Under the pieces are notes generated by a model. The model did no database searches. It was not told the DNA's origin and saw only the letters and a list, made by a program, of their open reading frames with translations. DNA of 64,000 nucleotides, from the NCBI GenBank assembly GCA_019802505.1, contig JAFMOC010000097.1, positions 416,501 through 480,500 on the forward strand. Direction: 5' to 3'. Made by a program: the position numbers and the translations under genes. Below are positions 38,844-51,840 of the stretch, one piece after another (position 1 is the first letter of the stretch; every line of letters begins with the position of its first letter). This DNA comes from Corydoras sp. C115 (Eukaryota > Chordata > Actinopteri > Siluriformes > Callichthyidae).

Positions 38844-39153
38844 CATTCATTCATTCATTATCTCCCGCTTTATCCTCTATTAGGGTTGCGGTGGGGTTCC
38901 CCATGCCCATCCAGGGGACAACATCTCAGGCGCTGGGCAGATAGACCCAGGCCAGGGTGCCAATCCATCGCTGGGCACACACTCACTCACACAGACACAC
39001 TCTATATGGGGCAATTTTGAGAATTCAATTGACTTGATCCATGTTTTTGGACTGTGGGAGGAAACCGGAGAACCCGGAGGAAACCCACGCGGACACGGGG
39101 AGAACATGGAAACTCCACTCAGATGGGGATTCGAACCGGGAATCCCTAGCGCT
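38844..39153 (-). mobile_element. tRNA-derived SINE, copy D (5'-truncated)
   Basis: Reverse copy with tail, body and B box (complement GGATTCGAACC) intact, ending at TAGCGCT. About 39 bases of the head, including the A box, are absent. It is flanked by perfect 13-base duplications GATTTCAGGAATT at 38831-38843 and 39154-39166, so the truncation happened at insertion. Confidence 0.93.
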
Positions 39154-39939
39154 GATTTCAGGAATTATCTTTTCTAATTTTTTGTAAGACTTTGCGCCAT
39201 GTTTTTTTATCCAGTATAATATATATCATACGTATATTACTATTTTTTTACATCTGCAAACACTGATCTTCACAAGATTTCTTTCCATAAAAGACAAACA
39301 ACAGGGTTTTATTTCTCACTCTTTAGGGGTACAAGCTTTAAACATAGTAAAGCCACTTAAGACTATGTGTTGCTGTAATAAGCATTTAAAAGTTGTCATT
39401 GGAGATAATAAATATAATTACCGATAACGTTGCACCATTTATACATAAAGGCACCATCATTCTGTGATGATTCTACAAATTAATCCTTCGCAACAGAATG
39501 TGTCTGAAGGTAAAATGGTTCTTGGGTGGAAACACAGCAAGGGCACGAATTCCAGTTGTAGTTGCCTAAATGCAATCAGAGAAGGATACTTGCTTCCTCT
39601 GTCGGATGGAAGCCAAGAGAATCCTAATGTAGTTTTTTTTTTTTTTTTTTTTATCCTGATGACACAATGAAAAATCAGCAACCATTTACCGGCAGCAATT
39701 GTTCCTCTACTTAAGTGGAAGATTGAATAAAAGTAGGATTAAGTAATTAACTGAGTCTGACCAGGCACATACCGTAAACTAATACATTTATATAAATCAT
39801 GTTACATTTTGTTGAAACACTTTAACCCAGGGTTTGTCTCTGTATGTATACAGAATGGGGCTGGTTAAACTGGTAACCCAAAAACATTACAAGGACTCTA
39901 AGCTCTGGATATTTACTGGTCCAGAACAGAATTGCTGAA

Positions 39940-40130
39940 GTGCTCAGGTGGTACAGAAATGTATGGCACTCATCCACCACTGCAAAAATTCAGGCATCAG
40001 CTGTGCCACCCTGGTTAGGTGCCATCATGGGCAGCGTGTGAGGGAGGATTATGTGGACTGGGGTCTCTCTCGCAGCTTAATGTTTAGGAACGTGTTGGGC
40101 ATTAGTGTGGTTTTGTCTGCCAGTTACAAT
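39940..40130 (+). repeat. Possible degenerate tRNA-SINE of another family
   Basis: GTGCTCAGGTGGTACAGAAAT, a middle stretch CTGTGCCACCCTGGTTAGG and GGTGCCATCATGGGCAGCG have the order of another known fish tRNA-SINE type, but divergence is high. Confidence 0.35.
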
Positions 40131-40379
40131 GCATGGACAACATTATTGTGATTTTAAGTTCAGGTTTCATTTCTTTGTTACAGAACAATTGCACACATCC
40201 AGCATGTAGGAACAGATTGGGGAGGGTCCTTTTTGGTCCCAGCTTGACTGTGTCTAGATTAGTTACGGCAGCTGTGCCGTGGCACTATAGCCTATTCCAA
40301 CACCTATTTTATAAAATGCTGTGAAGCACCTTGGACCTTGAATATCGCCAACATGCTTACACATTTACACACGAATTCC

Positions 40380-40500
40380 ACCAAGAAGGAATTCAATAAT
40401 CTCCAGTGTCTCTGTTTTTGGACTGTAGGAAAAATCTATGCAGATGGAGAGAACTTACCAACTCCACATAGGAAGGACCTTGTCTGCCCTGACTGAAAAT
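40380..40500 (-). repeat. Old SINE relative fragment
   Basis: TTTTTGGACTGTAGGAAAAA ... ATGCAGATGGAGAGAACTTACC is a decayed reverse copy of the SINE body. Confidence 0.5.
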
Positions 40501-40849
40501 CATTTCAATCATCAAATCTTTGCTGTAACAGTGATTTCTACTTAATGCATATGCACCCTGCCTCCTCGTCCTCCTGCTGTATCTCATTAAAGTATCTAAT
40601 AAACACTGTGTTTTATGCATTAAGTATTCATAGATTTTGCACATAAACATATGATGCCATCCTGAAACCTGCTGCTAGCAGGCCTTTGACGCCTGTATTA
40701 TTTAACATCAGTAAAATGCAAAGAGTTGAATAAATTCATGTGAGAATGTGAGTAGCATATCAGCACCATACATCAGAAGATTAGTCTCATGTATATATTG
40801 ATCACTTGTCTAGCAAAAGTTCAGAATGATAAAAAACATTTATCTTATC

Positions 40850-41139
40850 TCATTATCTTCCCCCTAATCCTCTACTAGTGTCATGGGGGGGTCCCTTACA
40901 CCCATTTTGGGGAAGATCTTTCGGGCTCTGGGCAGATACACACAGGAAAGGACACCAATCCATTGCTGGGCATACAAAGACACACACACTACATAGGGGC
41001 AATTTAAAACTGATCAATTCACCGTGAATTTGTGTGAATTCATTAAAAAAAGGGGAACCTGGAGAAAGCAGAAGTGCATGGACACAGGGAGAGCATGGAA
41101 ACACCACCCAGATTGGAATTTGAACCTGGATACCCAGTC
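40850..41139 (-). repeat. Diverged copy of the SINE family, reverse
   Basis: The order of the young copies is preserved with many substitutions: CTCATTATCTTCCCCCTAATC, GGGCTCTGGGCAGATACAC, CACCAATCCATTGCTGGGC, ACATAGGGGCAATTTAAAAC, GGACACAGGGAGAGCATGG, GGAATTTGAACCTGG. It is an older member of the same lineage, with no detectable duplication. Confidence 0.8.
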
Positions 41140-42367
41140 AGTTTTTTTTTCCAATATTCCACTGCCCTAAAAAGTGCAGGATAAATAAACTTTTAATTCT
41201 TTTTAATCGCCTTAGCCAACCTGCTTTTCTATTCTTAAACCATCGGTATGTTGCCGTCATCCAACCATCCATGGCTCCATCTGTTCTCATCTCTCCATCA
41301 CTCTCCTCATTCTAGTTGCTCGACAGGATCTCAAGTCTGTATCACAGGTCTTTTGATTCTCAAATGCACCGCCTTCTCTCGACACTTTCTCTCAGCTTCC
41401 CTCCGCTTTCTCTGTCTTTGCCATCTGTCTTTGTCATCTTCATATCTCAACAACAACGAATACAGGCCGTGGTTCTGTTTTTATTATGTGGTGTGTTGAG
41501 CAACACACATTAAGTCATCAGGTGGCTATAAACTGTTTATAAGAGGATAAAGTGACAAATGGAGACTCGGCATGTGATATGGGACCTGGATGCGCCTTAG
41601 GAGGAGCAAAAGGAAAACAGGAACAGCAGGCCAGAAACAACATGTCTTTTTGGAACCATCTTTCCTTTTGCTGCTTCGCACCTCCTTCTGTCTTGATTAC
41701 CTAGTCACTATTCAGTCATGTTTTTCTTGAGTGAGAAAAATAAAAGCACATGGTGTGGCTGCAACAAGAGAAATTGTTTTACTTGTTTAATCATTTATGC
41801 CGCTTCATAAGCAGAAATAGTTAATTGAGGGCTGTGTTCTGTTGCATAAGAACAAACACAATACATCAGACAGAGCATGCAGTGAAGTATTGGTTGACAA
41901 AGTATCACTATGCTCAAAAGAAAATCAAGAAAAAGATTACGAAGGAATTCAGGTTTTTAATAATGTCACCGCTTTGAGCTGCGTCGCAAACACATGTGAT
42001 ATGTCTAACGAAAGGCAGGGTTAAAAACAGCATATAGTTGCACAGCGCTCAACTGCATTTCGACACCTGCTTTGTAATATGTTTAATGAAAGGCAACACC
42101 TCAAAGGAGTGACACGGTTTTGGTGTGAAACATATCACATCACATATCATCACAATGGCAACTTCTTGATCAGATTGTCAGGTTGGAACTAACTTAATAT
42201 ATATAGTACAATATAAACTACAATTCAATGTTAACTTTATTTTGTAATAAACACCATAGTATAGTTATAAAGATGTTAAAATTTGCAGAGTTGTAAATAC
42301 AGACATGATGCAGGCAACACATTCATTTCTTCTCTTTCATTTTCGCTCTCACTGACACTCACGCCCA

Positions 42368-42404
42368 CATACACACACACACATACACACACACACACAC
42401 ACAC
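42368..42404. repeat. (CA)n microsatellite
   Basis: CA array in intron 1, facing a (GT)n array at 42558-42601. Confidence 0.93.
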
Positions 42405-42557
42405 TTCTAGGTTTAATAAGCATGGGACGACAACAGCAAAACACTGATTATCTAAGCCCTCCACTTACAGCTCCATATCTGATAATGAGCTTTATCATCC
42501 AGGGTGTAGGAATCTCACACACTGATATTAGAAGTCTAATTATCAGCTTTCTCTGGT

Positions 42558-42568
42558 TGTGTGTGTGT

Positions 42569-42601
<33 letters not shown>
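42558..42601. repeat. (GT)n(AT)n microsatellite
   Basis: GT array with one TGTTG interruption, ending in TATATATA. Confidence 0.93.
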
Positions 42602-42603
<2 letters not shown>

Positions 42604-42959
42604 TACAATACTAGATACTTTTGCAATAAAGACTGAAAAGAGAACATTCTACTAAATTTCAAAGTCTTGCCCTACCTCCCAATACTCCAACACACACACA
42701 CACACACACACAAAACAAGCTAACCTAATGGTCAACTGTGTAACTATGGTGATGAACATTTACCACATTACAAAATCAGCTGACATCATTGAAATATTTA
42801 CAGCACTCTCATATTTCCAGATAGTACAGATACCTCTCTGCTGTAAATTCTAGATCTAAAATGAAAGAAACATTTTAAGCCCTGATTAAAGAAAAGTAGA
42901 ACAAACACCCAAAGACAGGTCATCAGTCATTTCTAAAGCAGGTAAACACATTTAAACAC

Positions 42960-43105
42960 GGGCGGGTCGATTGAAAAGTGGTTTGCTCTTCTGTTTCACA
43001 GCAAGAAGGTCATAGGTTTGTTACTAGGGTAAAGCAAACAGAGCTCCTCTGGCATGTATGGGTTTCTTCCATCCACATTCCAAAGACAAGCTGATATGTT
43101 TAATG
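42960..43105 (+). repeat. Old tRNA-derived SINE
   Basis: GGCGGGTCGATTGAAAAGTGG, CACAGCAAGAAGGTCATAGG, then CATGTATGGGTTTCTTCC and ATCCACATTCCAAAGACA: diverged head and body of a SINE related to the young family. Confidence 0.6.
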
Positions 43106-43121
43106 AATATACTAAACTGTC

Positions 43122-43228
43122 CCCCTTAAGTCCCTGCTTAAGTCCCTTTTAAGTCCCTTAAGTCCCACTGACGCTGTCCAGGCATTAGACTTCTAAAGAC
43201 TTCGAAGTTGACTTCGATGACTTCGACC
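43122..43228. repeat. Two adjacent short minisatellite-like runs
   Basis: CTTAAGTCCC-type units occur about four times at 43124-43167. About 20 bases later, GACTTCGA-type units (ACTTCGAAG, ACTTCGATG, ACTTCGACC) follow at 43189-43228. Confidence 0.75.
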
Positions 43229-43678
43229 TGTGGCAGGTACTTAAAAATGGCACCCAGTTTTTCTTCAAAAGTGCAAAAGCATCTACATCAGAACAACTTA
43301 AGATAGTAAAGTGTCCCCATGTGTGTATGTAATTGCATGCTGCTTCCATAATTGGTTTTAGTGTTACCGATACTTTCTGTACTGTTTGTATTTGTTTCAT
43401 TATGAAGTCATTATCATTATAGAGTCATGCCAGCATGTGTTTAGATCAACCTAAGGGCCATCTGCAGTGTTAAATGCTGAGGTGTGATTTTGGCAGGACA
43501 GGTTATGCTGATGATGTGCACCTGCACCCCTCAACCAAAAGCTTACTTTTTATACCCAGGTGCTTTTTCTGGGTTGACCTGGCTCCAACATGCTGCAGAG
43601 TTTTTAAATAAAAAAACATGATAATGATTTTACTAGACCTCCTCTCAGGTCTTATTCTTAACACTCTCTGTGTGTGTT

Positions 43679-43681
<3 letters not shown>

Positions 43682-43710
<29 letters not shown>
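43682..43710. repeat. (TG)n microsatellite
   Basis: TG array in intron 1. Confidence 0.95.
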
Positions 43711-43717
<7 letters not shown>

Positions 43718-46487
43718 AGGTAATGACACAAGCTTTAGACCGGAGCTGTTCAACTGGGAAGGATCAAGAGTAAGAACAAAGAGCAGCATGCAAATGCATG
43801 TCTGTGTCTCTGTGTGAACAGGGACTGAAAGTAGGATGTGGCTTGAGAGCAAATGAGTCTGTCAGATGTTTTAGCTCTCTCTCAGGGATCTGCTCTATTT
43901 GGGCCATGAGTGTGCCCACACAGTTCTCTAGATCTTTCTCTCTATATACACAAGCACTCTTTTATCACTTCATATATAGCTTGTCCATATGCCCATGGGG
44001 TTATGTCGCTTGGGGCAAGCGCTCTGCGGTCTATTTTGCCTAAAAGTGAGGTCCGTAGAAATGGTGTCAGCATGAAGACCACCTGCTTCTGTGTCTCCAA
44101 TCACTAAAATACTGCAATATGTTGCCGTAGAGAGCCATATGTTTAACACATCAATTTGTGCCCAACCATGCGCATCCCGATGACCATGTTCATGGCTGCA
44201 GGCCTCCATTTTACACTGCCACCCCTCTTTCACCTGACAGCCTCATCTCATGCTTTCCCTTCACTCTGCTACGTTCAACTCCTGCTTCTACAGCCACCAG
44301 TGGGCAGCACAGTCCGCATCACGTTGCACATGAGAACAAAGAAAATACAATACCTAAAAACGGTTATTTTTTTCCTTTACTCTCTCTCTCTTGTCTTTTG
44401 CATTTCTCCAGAGGAGGATTTGGAGGGGTGCATGAAGTTAAAAACTGCAACTAATTGTTAATTAAAAAAAATGTACAAATTAAAAAAAAGCTGTTTCTAT
44501 TCCTGGGTACATCCCAAATTAAATGACCGTGGAAGTAGTTATCCAACAATTATCCATCAGTGTGCTGGCTTTGGATGAATCAGTACAAGCATAGTTATCT
44601 AAAGCAGACTACTTTTGACAGATCTCTCGAACTGTTGAAGATGAGACGAGTGCTGTAACTATGACAATCTTCTCCTTCTGCCAGAGGAAGGATGAAATAA
44701 TAAGCTCAGCTCCAGAAATAAAATCTAAGCCATTTCTTATTAGTGAAGAAGAATTTTGAGAATTTTCGGGCCAGGATGGTGGCATAAAAGTAAACAGACA
44801 CCTGCAGTGGGCATGAGATTCAAACAAAAAGTTATGGGTAGCTCTGTGGAATAGTGTGTGGTATGGAACGTTGTTACTGCCCCATAAAGGATTTGAAATA
44901 AACAGTCTCTCGTAATTTATTACTAAATAAATTGTTTATTCTCAATTTTGAACCTAATATGAGATTGAATCTCGTTATCTAATTTTTAAGCAAATATTTT
45001 AAATCCATCTCATAAGCATCTCATAATCTTTTGTAAATTGCATCATTATTTTGTGATATCATTGTCTTGATTTTCTTAATTCTGTTAAACTGAATGTCAA
45101 CCAATTTGAGATACTACTAACAAAGTAACACAAAAAGTAATAACTACTAGCCATGTAGCCTGTTTTAAGTTAATAAGGCACTTAACTAGTGACAGGTTTG
45201 CATTAAAAAATAAAGATAAATAAATTAAAGTATGAAAATCAATGTGTAAATGTGAGGAAAGTGGTGAAATATTAAGGAGCAATGTAATAAGTTGGAGAGC
45301 GAGAGTGAGGAAGCAATCAAGCACCCGGGCTGAAAGGATGGCATTCATACAACCCAATCTGTCCATCTCATCACACTGCCAGATTCTCTTCATCTCCAGT
45401 CCAGCAGAGCCAAGCAGCAGCTTAGACACCAGTGATTACAGTCACATGACCTCACACACTACAGCCATAAATAGTATAGAATAACAAGAGCTCCACCTTA
45501 TGAAGGCCAGTACATAATGCATAACACAGCAGAAAATGGAAAAGAGCTATACTAAATAAAAAAAGCACATTTGGGTCATGCATAATAAAACACAGAACTC
45601 TAACATCAGACAGCTGAACCTAAAGTCACTCCAGCAACACTGCCCTATAAACTGTTACTATAGTAACCAGGATTACAGTAAAACTCAGTACTGAATACAA
45701 AATATTTTAGTTACCGCAATTTATTTTCTCTGAAGACTGATCTAGGATTTACTTTGCAGTTGTAACTTGTAGTTGCTGTGGTCAGGGTTCAAATATCATT
45801 GTACTGTGCTTTGCTGCTTACATATCAAGTGTGGTATTCCTCAATGCAGGGAGTAACACACCCTAATACACACAATCACATACACAGACTAAAAGGAGAA
45901 GATATGATCTCATAAATACAAAGATTTTTAAAAAGAAAACATCATTTGGCCAACTAAATACATATAGCAGACATCCTATAGCTCTTAGAGCATTTTAAAG
46001 AGGGTTTTACAGGGTGAAACTGGCTTGTAACATCAAGACATATCTATACTAACAGAATGTAACATAAGATAGTCTTACACTGATGTTTGAGTCACACTCT
46101 GGCTAAATAAGACATATAGATATTATTTTATACTATTCTTATGAATATGCTTTTAATAATATTATTTTTATATTATTTATATTATTATTAATAAATATTA
46201 TTTTTCTTAATATGCTAAATTCAGCAAGCAATTATTAGTCACACATTAAAACGTACCAAAGTTTGTTCTGTATGGATGCGTTTACTTATTATTTCTTTTA
46301 AAAATTATAAAACGAGGCATGAGACTGGAGTGAAGGGTGTAGAACAATAAAATAACTTACACGAATATACCATGATTATGAAATCACAGATTGACAGTTT
46401 AAATTCCTAGAATCAATGGTGTTCGGGAAAATGTATTAGCAAGATATTATTATACAAATAAATATAACAATATAACATGAGCATAAT

Positions 46488-46562
46488 CACAGTGGGCCTA
46501 GGATTTGTACCCACAACCTTCAGATTGATAGCCCAACACCCTTACCACCAAGCTACCACACC
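46488..46562 (+). repeat. Fish interspersed repeat fragment (3' part)
   Basis: TACCCACAACCTTCAGATTGATAGCCCAACACCCTTACCACCAAGC matches the end of the copy at 16785-16915. Confidence 0.65.
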
Positions 46563-46722
46563 CTCAGGTTGGTGCATATGCATCATGTCAATTTGTTCAC
46601 AATGTTATAAGTATCTGGTATATATAAAACACACACGCACTTTTCTTTGTATGACTATTGCAAATATGTCATACCAGGATATCCTTAGTTACATCCTTAA
46701 ATGCCAAATGTTTCCTTCTCTG

Positions 46723-46723
<1 letters not shown>

Positions 46724-46768
<45 letters not shown>
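46724..46768. repeat. (CA)n microsatellite
   Basis: Uninterrupted CA array of about 22 units in intron 1. Confidence 0.96.
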
Positions 46769-47403
46769 CAGCTCAGGCACTTAATAGCCCTGAATCAAGA
46801 AAAAAAAAAAACTTTTTTTTTTTTTCAAAATCAATGCAACAAGACACACATGCAGAGAGTTAAATTTAACAATCGCTTATTGTTCAGACAACCCAAATTA
46901 TATATAGTATCACACACACACACACACATATATATATATAATGAATCACTTGAATATCAACTTGTTTTTATATATAAACTATATTTGTAGTTGTTTCCTC
47001 CTGAATGGGCGGAGTCGCCAGGCTCCATGATGGAGTAAATTACTTTCTAATGGAATTGACAGACAGGACAAAACAAACTGAAGGTGAAGTGAAAGCATGG
47101 ATGAGACGTGCACACTGAGATGAAAGTGAACAAGACAGAAACTTTAATCAAAGACCCACAACTTAAACAGGAACTTGGGATAAAATAAATAGAGAAGACT
47201 GTCAGGGAAGAACCAGATTCGGGGACGGGAACGTAACGCAAACAAATGAGCAACAGGCAGGAACTTAACACTGACACCAAGGAATAAACAAAACCACCTG
47301 GATCACTAGACAGTTCACACAAACAGGGTGGAGGATGCATTATGGGACACTGGCAACATACTAACAAAACAGGGCACTAGGGCACGATCATGCAGGTTCA
47401 AGT

Positions 47404-47530
47404 AAAAAGGCATTCGCCAAATTGTTCACAAAGTTGGAAACACTCAATTTGATCCACCTATGGCAATGGGATTGAAGAGACAACCTAAATTTAATGTCTA
47501 TGAGGTGTGTCCTAATACATTTTTCCACAG
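47404..47530 (+). mobile_element. Miniature Tc1-like remnant
   Basis: ATTGTTCACAAAGTTGGAAAC resembles an internal Tc1-family segment. It is followed within 80 bases by GGTGTGTCCTAATACATTTTTCC, a decayed terminal repeat. Internal sequence is largely lost. Confidence 0.5.
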
Positions 47531-50500
47531 TTTACTTTAGTTCTCATGAGTTTCTGCTGAAATAATTAGTTAAATGTGTTAGCAACATCTTCTCATGTAC
47601 CTTTTTATAATAAGAGCACTTTCTTTCTTACAAGGGCAAAGTGTCTAGCTCACTGATTTACCGAAGTAGGTCAAGATGAGCTCAGATGTCACCTCTATAA
47701 TGCTGAAAAAGCCTCCATCCATTAAAATCTGTGAGCTGGTATAATGGAAGAAGAGAAGGAATTGGAAGCTACTTACAGACATCACTGAAGCCCTGCTACA
47801 TTTCCTGTTCAGCACTCTGTTCTTATTACTGCCATAACAGCTGTGACCGGGGGTTTTAAATCTCCTGTATATACACATACACGCATCAAGCGAGTTCACA
47901 TTCGAAAGCGCTTTTATTCTTTGTTGTAGAAAAGTAAAGCAATAACCCTTAAACTTCCTTTAATACAGTAATGGGTCTGTGGAGTCTGTTTATTTCAATC
48001 ATCACCATGTCACATAAAAGCATTCAGCAACACACCACACCAGTGGATCCCAATACAAGCTGGGTCAAATATTGCAAGCAACAAACTGAAGGGGAAAAAA
48101 ATGGCAGCAGCTGCTGATCACTCCTCCCACATAGGACCCCTTTCACACTGCACTGCTGCATCTCTCCAGCAGCCTTTCACTGATTCACTCAGTGTTTCCA
48201 TCACCATCATCATTTGGCTATAATAGGTTTGTAATCTCACACACACACACACACAAAATCAGAACCCCACACAGATGCACATGTGTGCCTCCCTTAATCT
48301 TAACTGGCATCAGTTTCAAAACCTTCAGACTACAATTAAATTACAGGTCTGTGTAACAAACTCTCTAATACACGCAATGAGGGCTCTGGAGACATGAGTG
48401 TGATGTACACAAGGCCTGTCTTTTACTGACACAATTACATTAAATACTTTTCAGTGGCCCCACTGAGCTCCACTTTACAATGGACTTCAATTTACTTAAC
48501 TTTTATTGTTTTCTGACAGGCTCTAAAACATACACAACACTCTCATCCACTGTTTCCTCCCATCTTTTCCTGGCTGAGAGCTCCTCTTTTTACCTTCTGC
48601 ACAGAAACTGAATGTCGGTGAGTATAGCAAGTATGTCTGAATATGCAGTAGGTATCAAGCAATAGGTGATATTTCCCCAGATGTCTTACTGAAATCATTT
48701 TGAAGTTATCATCTGCAACAACTGGAGCTGAATCACATGATCAAGCTGAGATCAAGACGATATCATGGGTTCAAGAAAAAATAAAATTCAGAAACTGTGA
48801 AGTCACCCGTTCAATAGTCAAATTTTGATACAACCACAATACTAAGCATAAAAATAATATTAATAAATAGCAGAGGGTTTGACCAGAATAAGCTTATAAT
48901 ATGACCAACGCACCACAAGTAATGTTGAATGGTTACTACATACTTGAAGTACTGTACAGTTGGAACAGTCTTGTTGAGACCTTTGTGTTGTAATCCTTAA
49001 GACCCAACTCCGTCCGTTTGTTTATGGTCTTTCTGACTCTTTGCCTTCCACCATGCAAAACATGACGACATGAATAAAACATAAGATGTCAATCATTCCT
49101 CCATTTCTATCACCTCTTCTGCTGCTGCATGAGGTGGCATCACACATGCATGTGCACACACACACACACACACACAGACTGTTCCATTTCGAACCAGAGC
49201 ATCCACAATCTGTCTCTAACAAAGTATAATCATTACACAAAGCACTGATGTGTATATCCACACACATGCGCGCACACACACACACACACAGGTTTAGTTT
49301 AAGGTAAATCTATACCTTACTGTTACTTTATGCACAATCAATAAATTGAGCTCAGTCTCTTCATTACATAGAGTGTGGAGACTGGCAGGTCAATGTGTAT
49401 GCTCACTCATTTAACAAAAATAGAGAATAAATTGTATAGGTTTATTCCAGATGTCCCGTCAAATGTCTAAAACTAAATATTGGACAAGAAAATGCGCCCA
49501 CAGTTTTTGTTCAAGACTTAAACACATTGTGTTCTTTATGCAGTATTTATAATACATTTAATAATTACAGATTTAATTCCTGACATAAAACAAACAAGCG
49601 TATGGGTATTAGATAGCTACGATAAAGTTGGAAAAAGTGCAAAAATGTTAAAATGCAAGTGCGAGACAAGACGTCCTTGCATCTTCTGCATTATGCAACA
49701 TTTTCAACATTCAAGTCATCATAATTCTACCCTGGTCATATGTTAAGCGTTCTACTTGCAGATTATATTCACCCAAAGGCAAGGACAATTTAACTTCTCA
49801 ACCAAACTGACAGCCAAAACACTTTAAAAACAATGTGTTTATAAATAATATGCATAAATCTGTCAACTCTATTCTCAGCTTCTCTCTAGTTAAGCAACAT
49901 GGTGCACCTGTTTGAAGGCTATTTAAAGGCAAAAACAGAGCACGTTGCTCATTCTTGGCTTCTATGGTGGGTAAAATCTGGCTTTTGATATCCAACAGAA
50001 CCTGGGAAATGATGTGTTCCTCGGCACTCGGTTTTCTTGTGGGAGGACCTTCATGAAACATCTCTTTTCAGGTCACTAGTGCAGCATCAGGCTTTCCACC
50101 CATCAAACATCTAATTCTGTCTTTGGATGACACAAACAGGCTGGGACACAAACAGGCCTATTTATTTTAGTTTTTTGGTTTGGGTTAGTATAATATCTCA
50201 AGTATCTGAAAGACTTTGGGTCATCATCCTGCTAACAGCAAAACTAAGATAAAAGTAAAATGCAAGGATCCTGGAAAGTTGTAAAGTTAATAACCCAGCC
50301 TTTGTTCACTAGAATGAGTCATGAGTGGATTCTGCAAAGAGTCCTGGTGCTAATACAACACCTCTCACAGGAGGTGTGTGCCGGAGCGACTGTGGAGGCT
50401 ACTAGTAGTGATTTTCCACCTCAGTACCCCTACAGTAAGGTCATAATGATCCTGTCCCACCTATACCCTTTAGAAACATATAATAGGAGTTCTGTGTGTC

Positions 50501-50869
50501 ATATGTACCTCCCTTTAATATCCAATGTAAGCACCTCAAGGAAGTTCTAACAATATTATAATTTTTTTATCTTCTTAAATTTAGTTTGTCCCTATATGAA
50601 ATCAGTTCTATTTCCAAAGCAGCATAGTAATGAATTGTGGTTTGTATAAAACAAAGATCAGTGTGTAACAGACATTTGAACGTTTATGACATCACCCTGT
50701 TGTGAAGAATTTTCTGGTTGTGCACTTTCAGCACGGAGCTGTACTGCATGTCTGAATGTCTCGCTTGTCCTTGGACTGATCTTTTATAAAGTTTCACTTA
50801 CTAGAAACAGTTTTGGCAGGAACGCTTTAAAAACCACTCGAACAGAGGCTGAAGGCTTTCAAATCCCAT

Positions 50870-51431
50870 TATCTGTTTATTTATCACGCTCTTACCTGAT
50901 TATATGTTCACAGGACTCATACGTTATACCCCGTGTACATTATTCAGAAACTCAGGATTGGTCATAAAAATCTGGTTAATTTTCTAACATTAATTTAAAC
51001 TCGTTTTTTGACTAGTGTCCATTTGTACAGAAAGGAGGTCAGTTAGTAATCAAGTTCACTTTGGAGTTTAACATCAGGGCAGCATCACTGGCTTGTTAAT
51101 TGGGAGGTGCACTGCAGTGAAACTGACTGGTGGTGGTGGTGTCTGTGTTGTGCCTGTATAAGTGGATCAGACAGGAAAACCTGCACTTCTCTGGTGCAAC
51201 AAGCTTCGCCTTTAAACAACTATTTGAACCAAAAAGTGACCTTCGTGTGTTTCATCAATGACCTTGAAAGTATTTATTGAATATTGTGATTATATTCGAT
51301 CTGCGTACGATCTGCCATTTCACTGGACTGTTCTCTTTATAATAAAGCTCTAGCCGTGATTTAAGGCTTTCATTTAATTACATATAGTCAGGACTATAGA
51401 ACCGGACCCCGTGTACGTTATTCAGAAACAA
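50870..51431 (+). repeat. Diverged direct repeat pair
   Basis: ATACCCCGTGTACATTATTCAGAAAC (50927-50952 region) recurs as ACCCCGTGTACGTTATTCAGAAAC near 51406-51430. Each is preceded by a similar AAGGCTTTCA ... CAGGACT stretch. The two copies are about 480 bases apart and may be ends of an unrecognised element or a local duplication. Confidence 0.55.
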
Positions 51432-51476
51432 CTTTTTGAGGTGCCTCTGTAAAATGTATTCATTGTTCTCGAACCA

Positions 51477-51840
51477 GGCGGCACGGTGGCTTAGTGGTCA
51501 GCACGTTCGCCTCTCAGCGCTAGAGATTCCCGGTTCGAATGCCCATCTGGGTGGAGTTTCCATGTTCTCCCCGTGTCTGCGTGGGTTTCCTCCGGGTTCT
51601 CGGGTTTCCTCCCACAGTCCAAAAACATGGATCAAGTTAATTGAATTTTCAAAATTGCCCCATATAGAGTGTGTCTGTGTGAGTGAGTGTGTGCCCAGCG
51701 ATGGATTGGCGCCCTGTCCTGGGTGTATCTGCCCAGCGCCCGAAACGTTCTCCCCTGGATGGGCATGGGGAACCCCACCGCGACCCTAATAGATGATAAA
51801 GCGGGAGATAATGAATGAATGAATGAATGAATGAATGAAT
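51477..51840 (+). mobile_element. tRNA-derived SINE, young copy E
   Basis: Full-length copy with a perfect A box; the B box reads GGTTCGAATGC (one change). The (GAAT)n tail is the longest of the set. I found no convincing target duplication. It lies at the edge of the CpG-rich block in intron 1. Confidence 0.93.

Noticed and set aside
43122..43228. Possible CRISPR-like array
   Set aside because: Units are 8-12 bases, contiguous and imperfect, in a vertebrate intron; ordinary minisatellite-type slippage.
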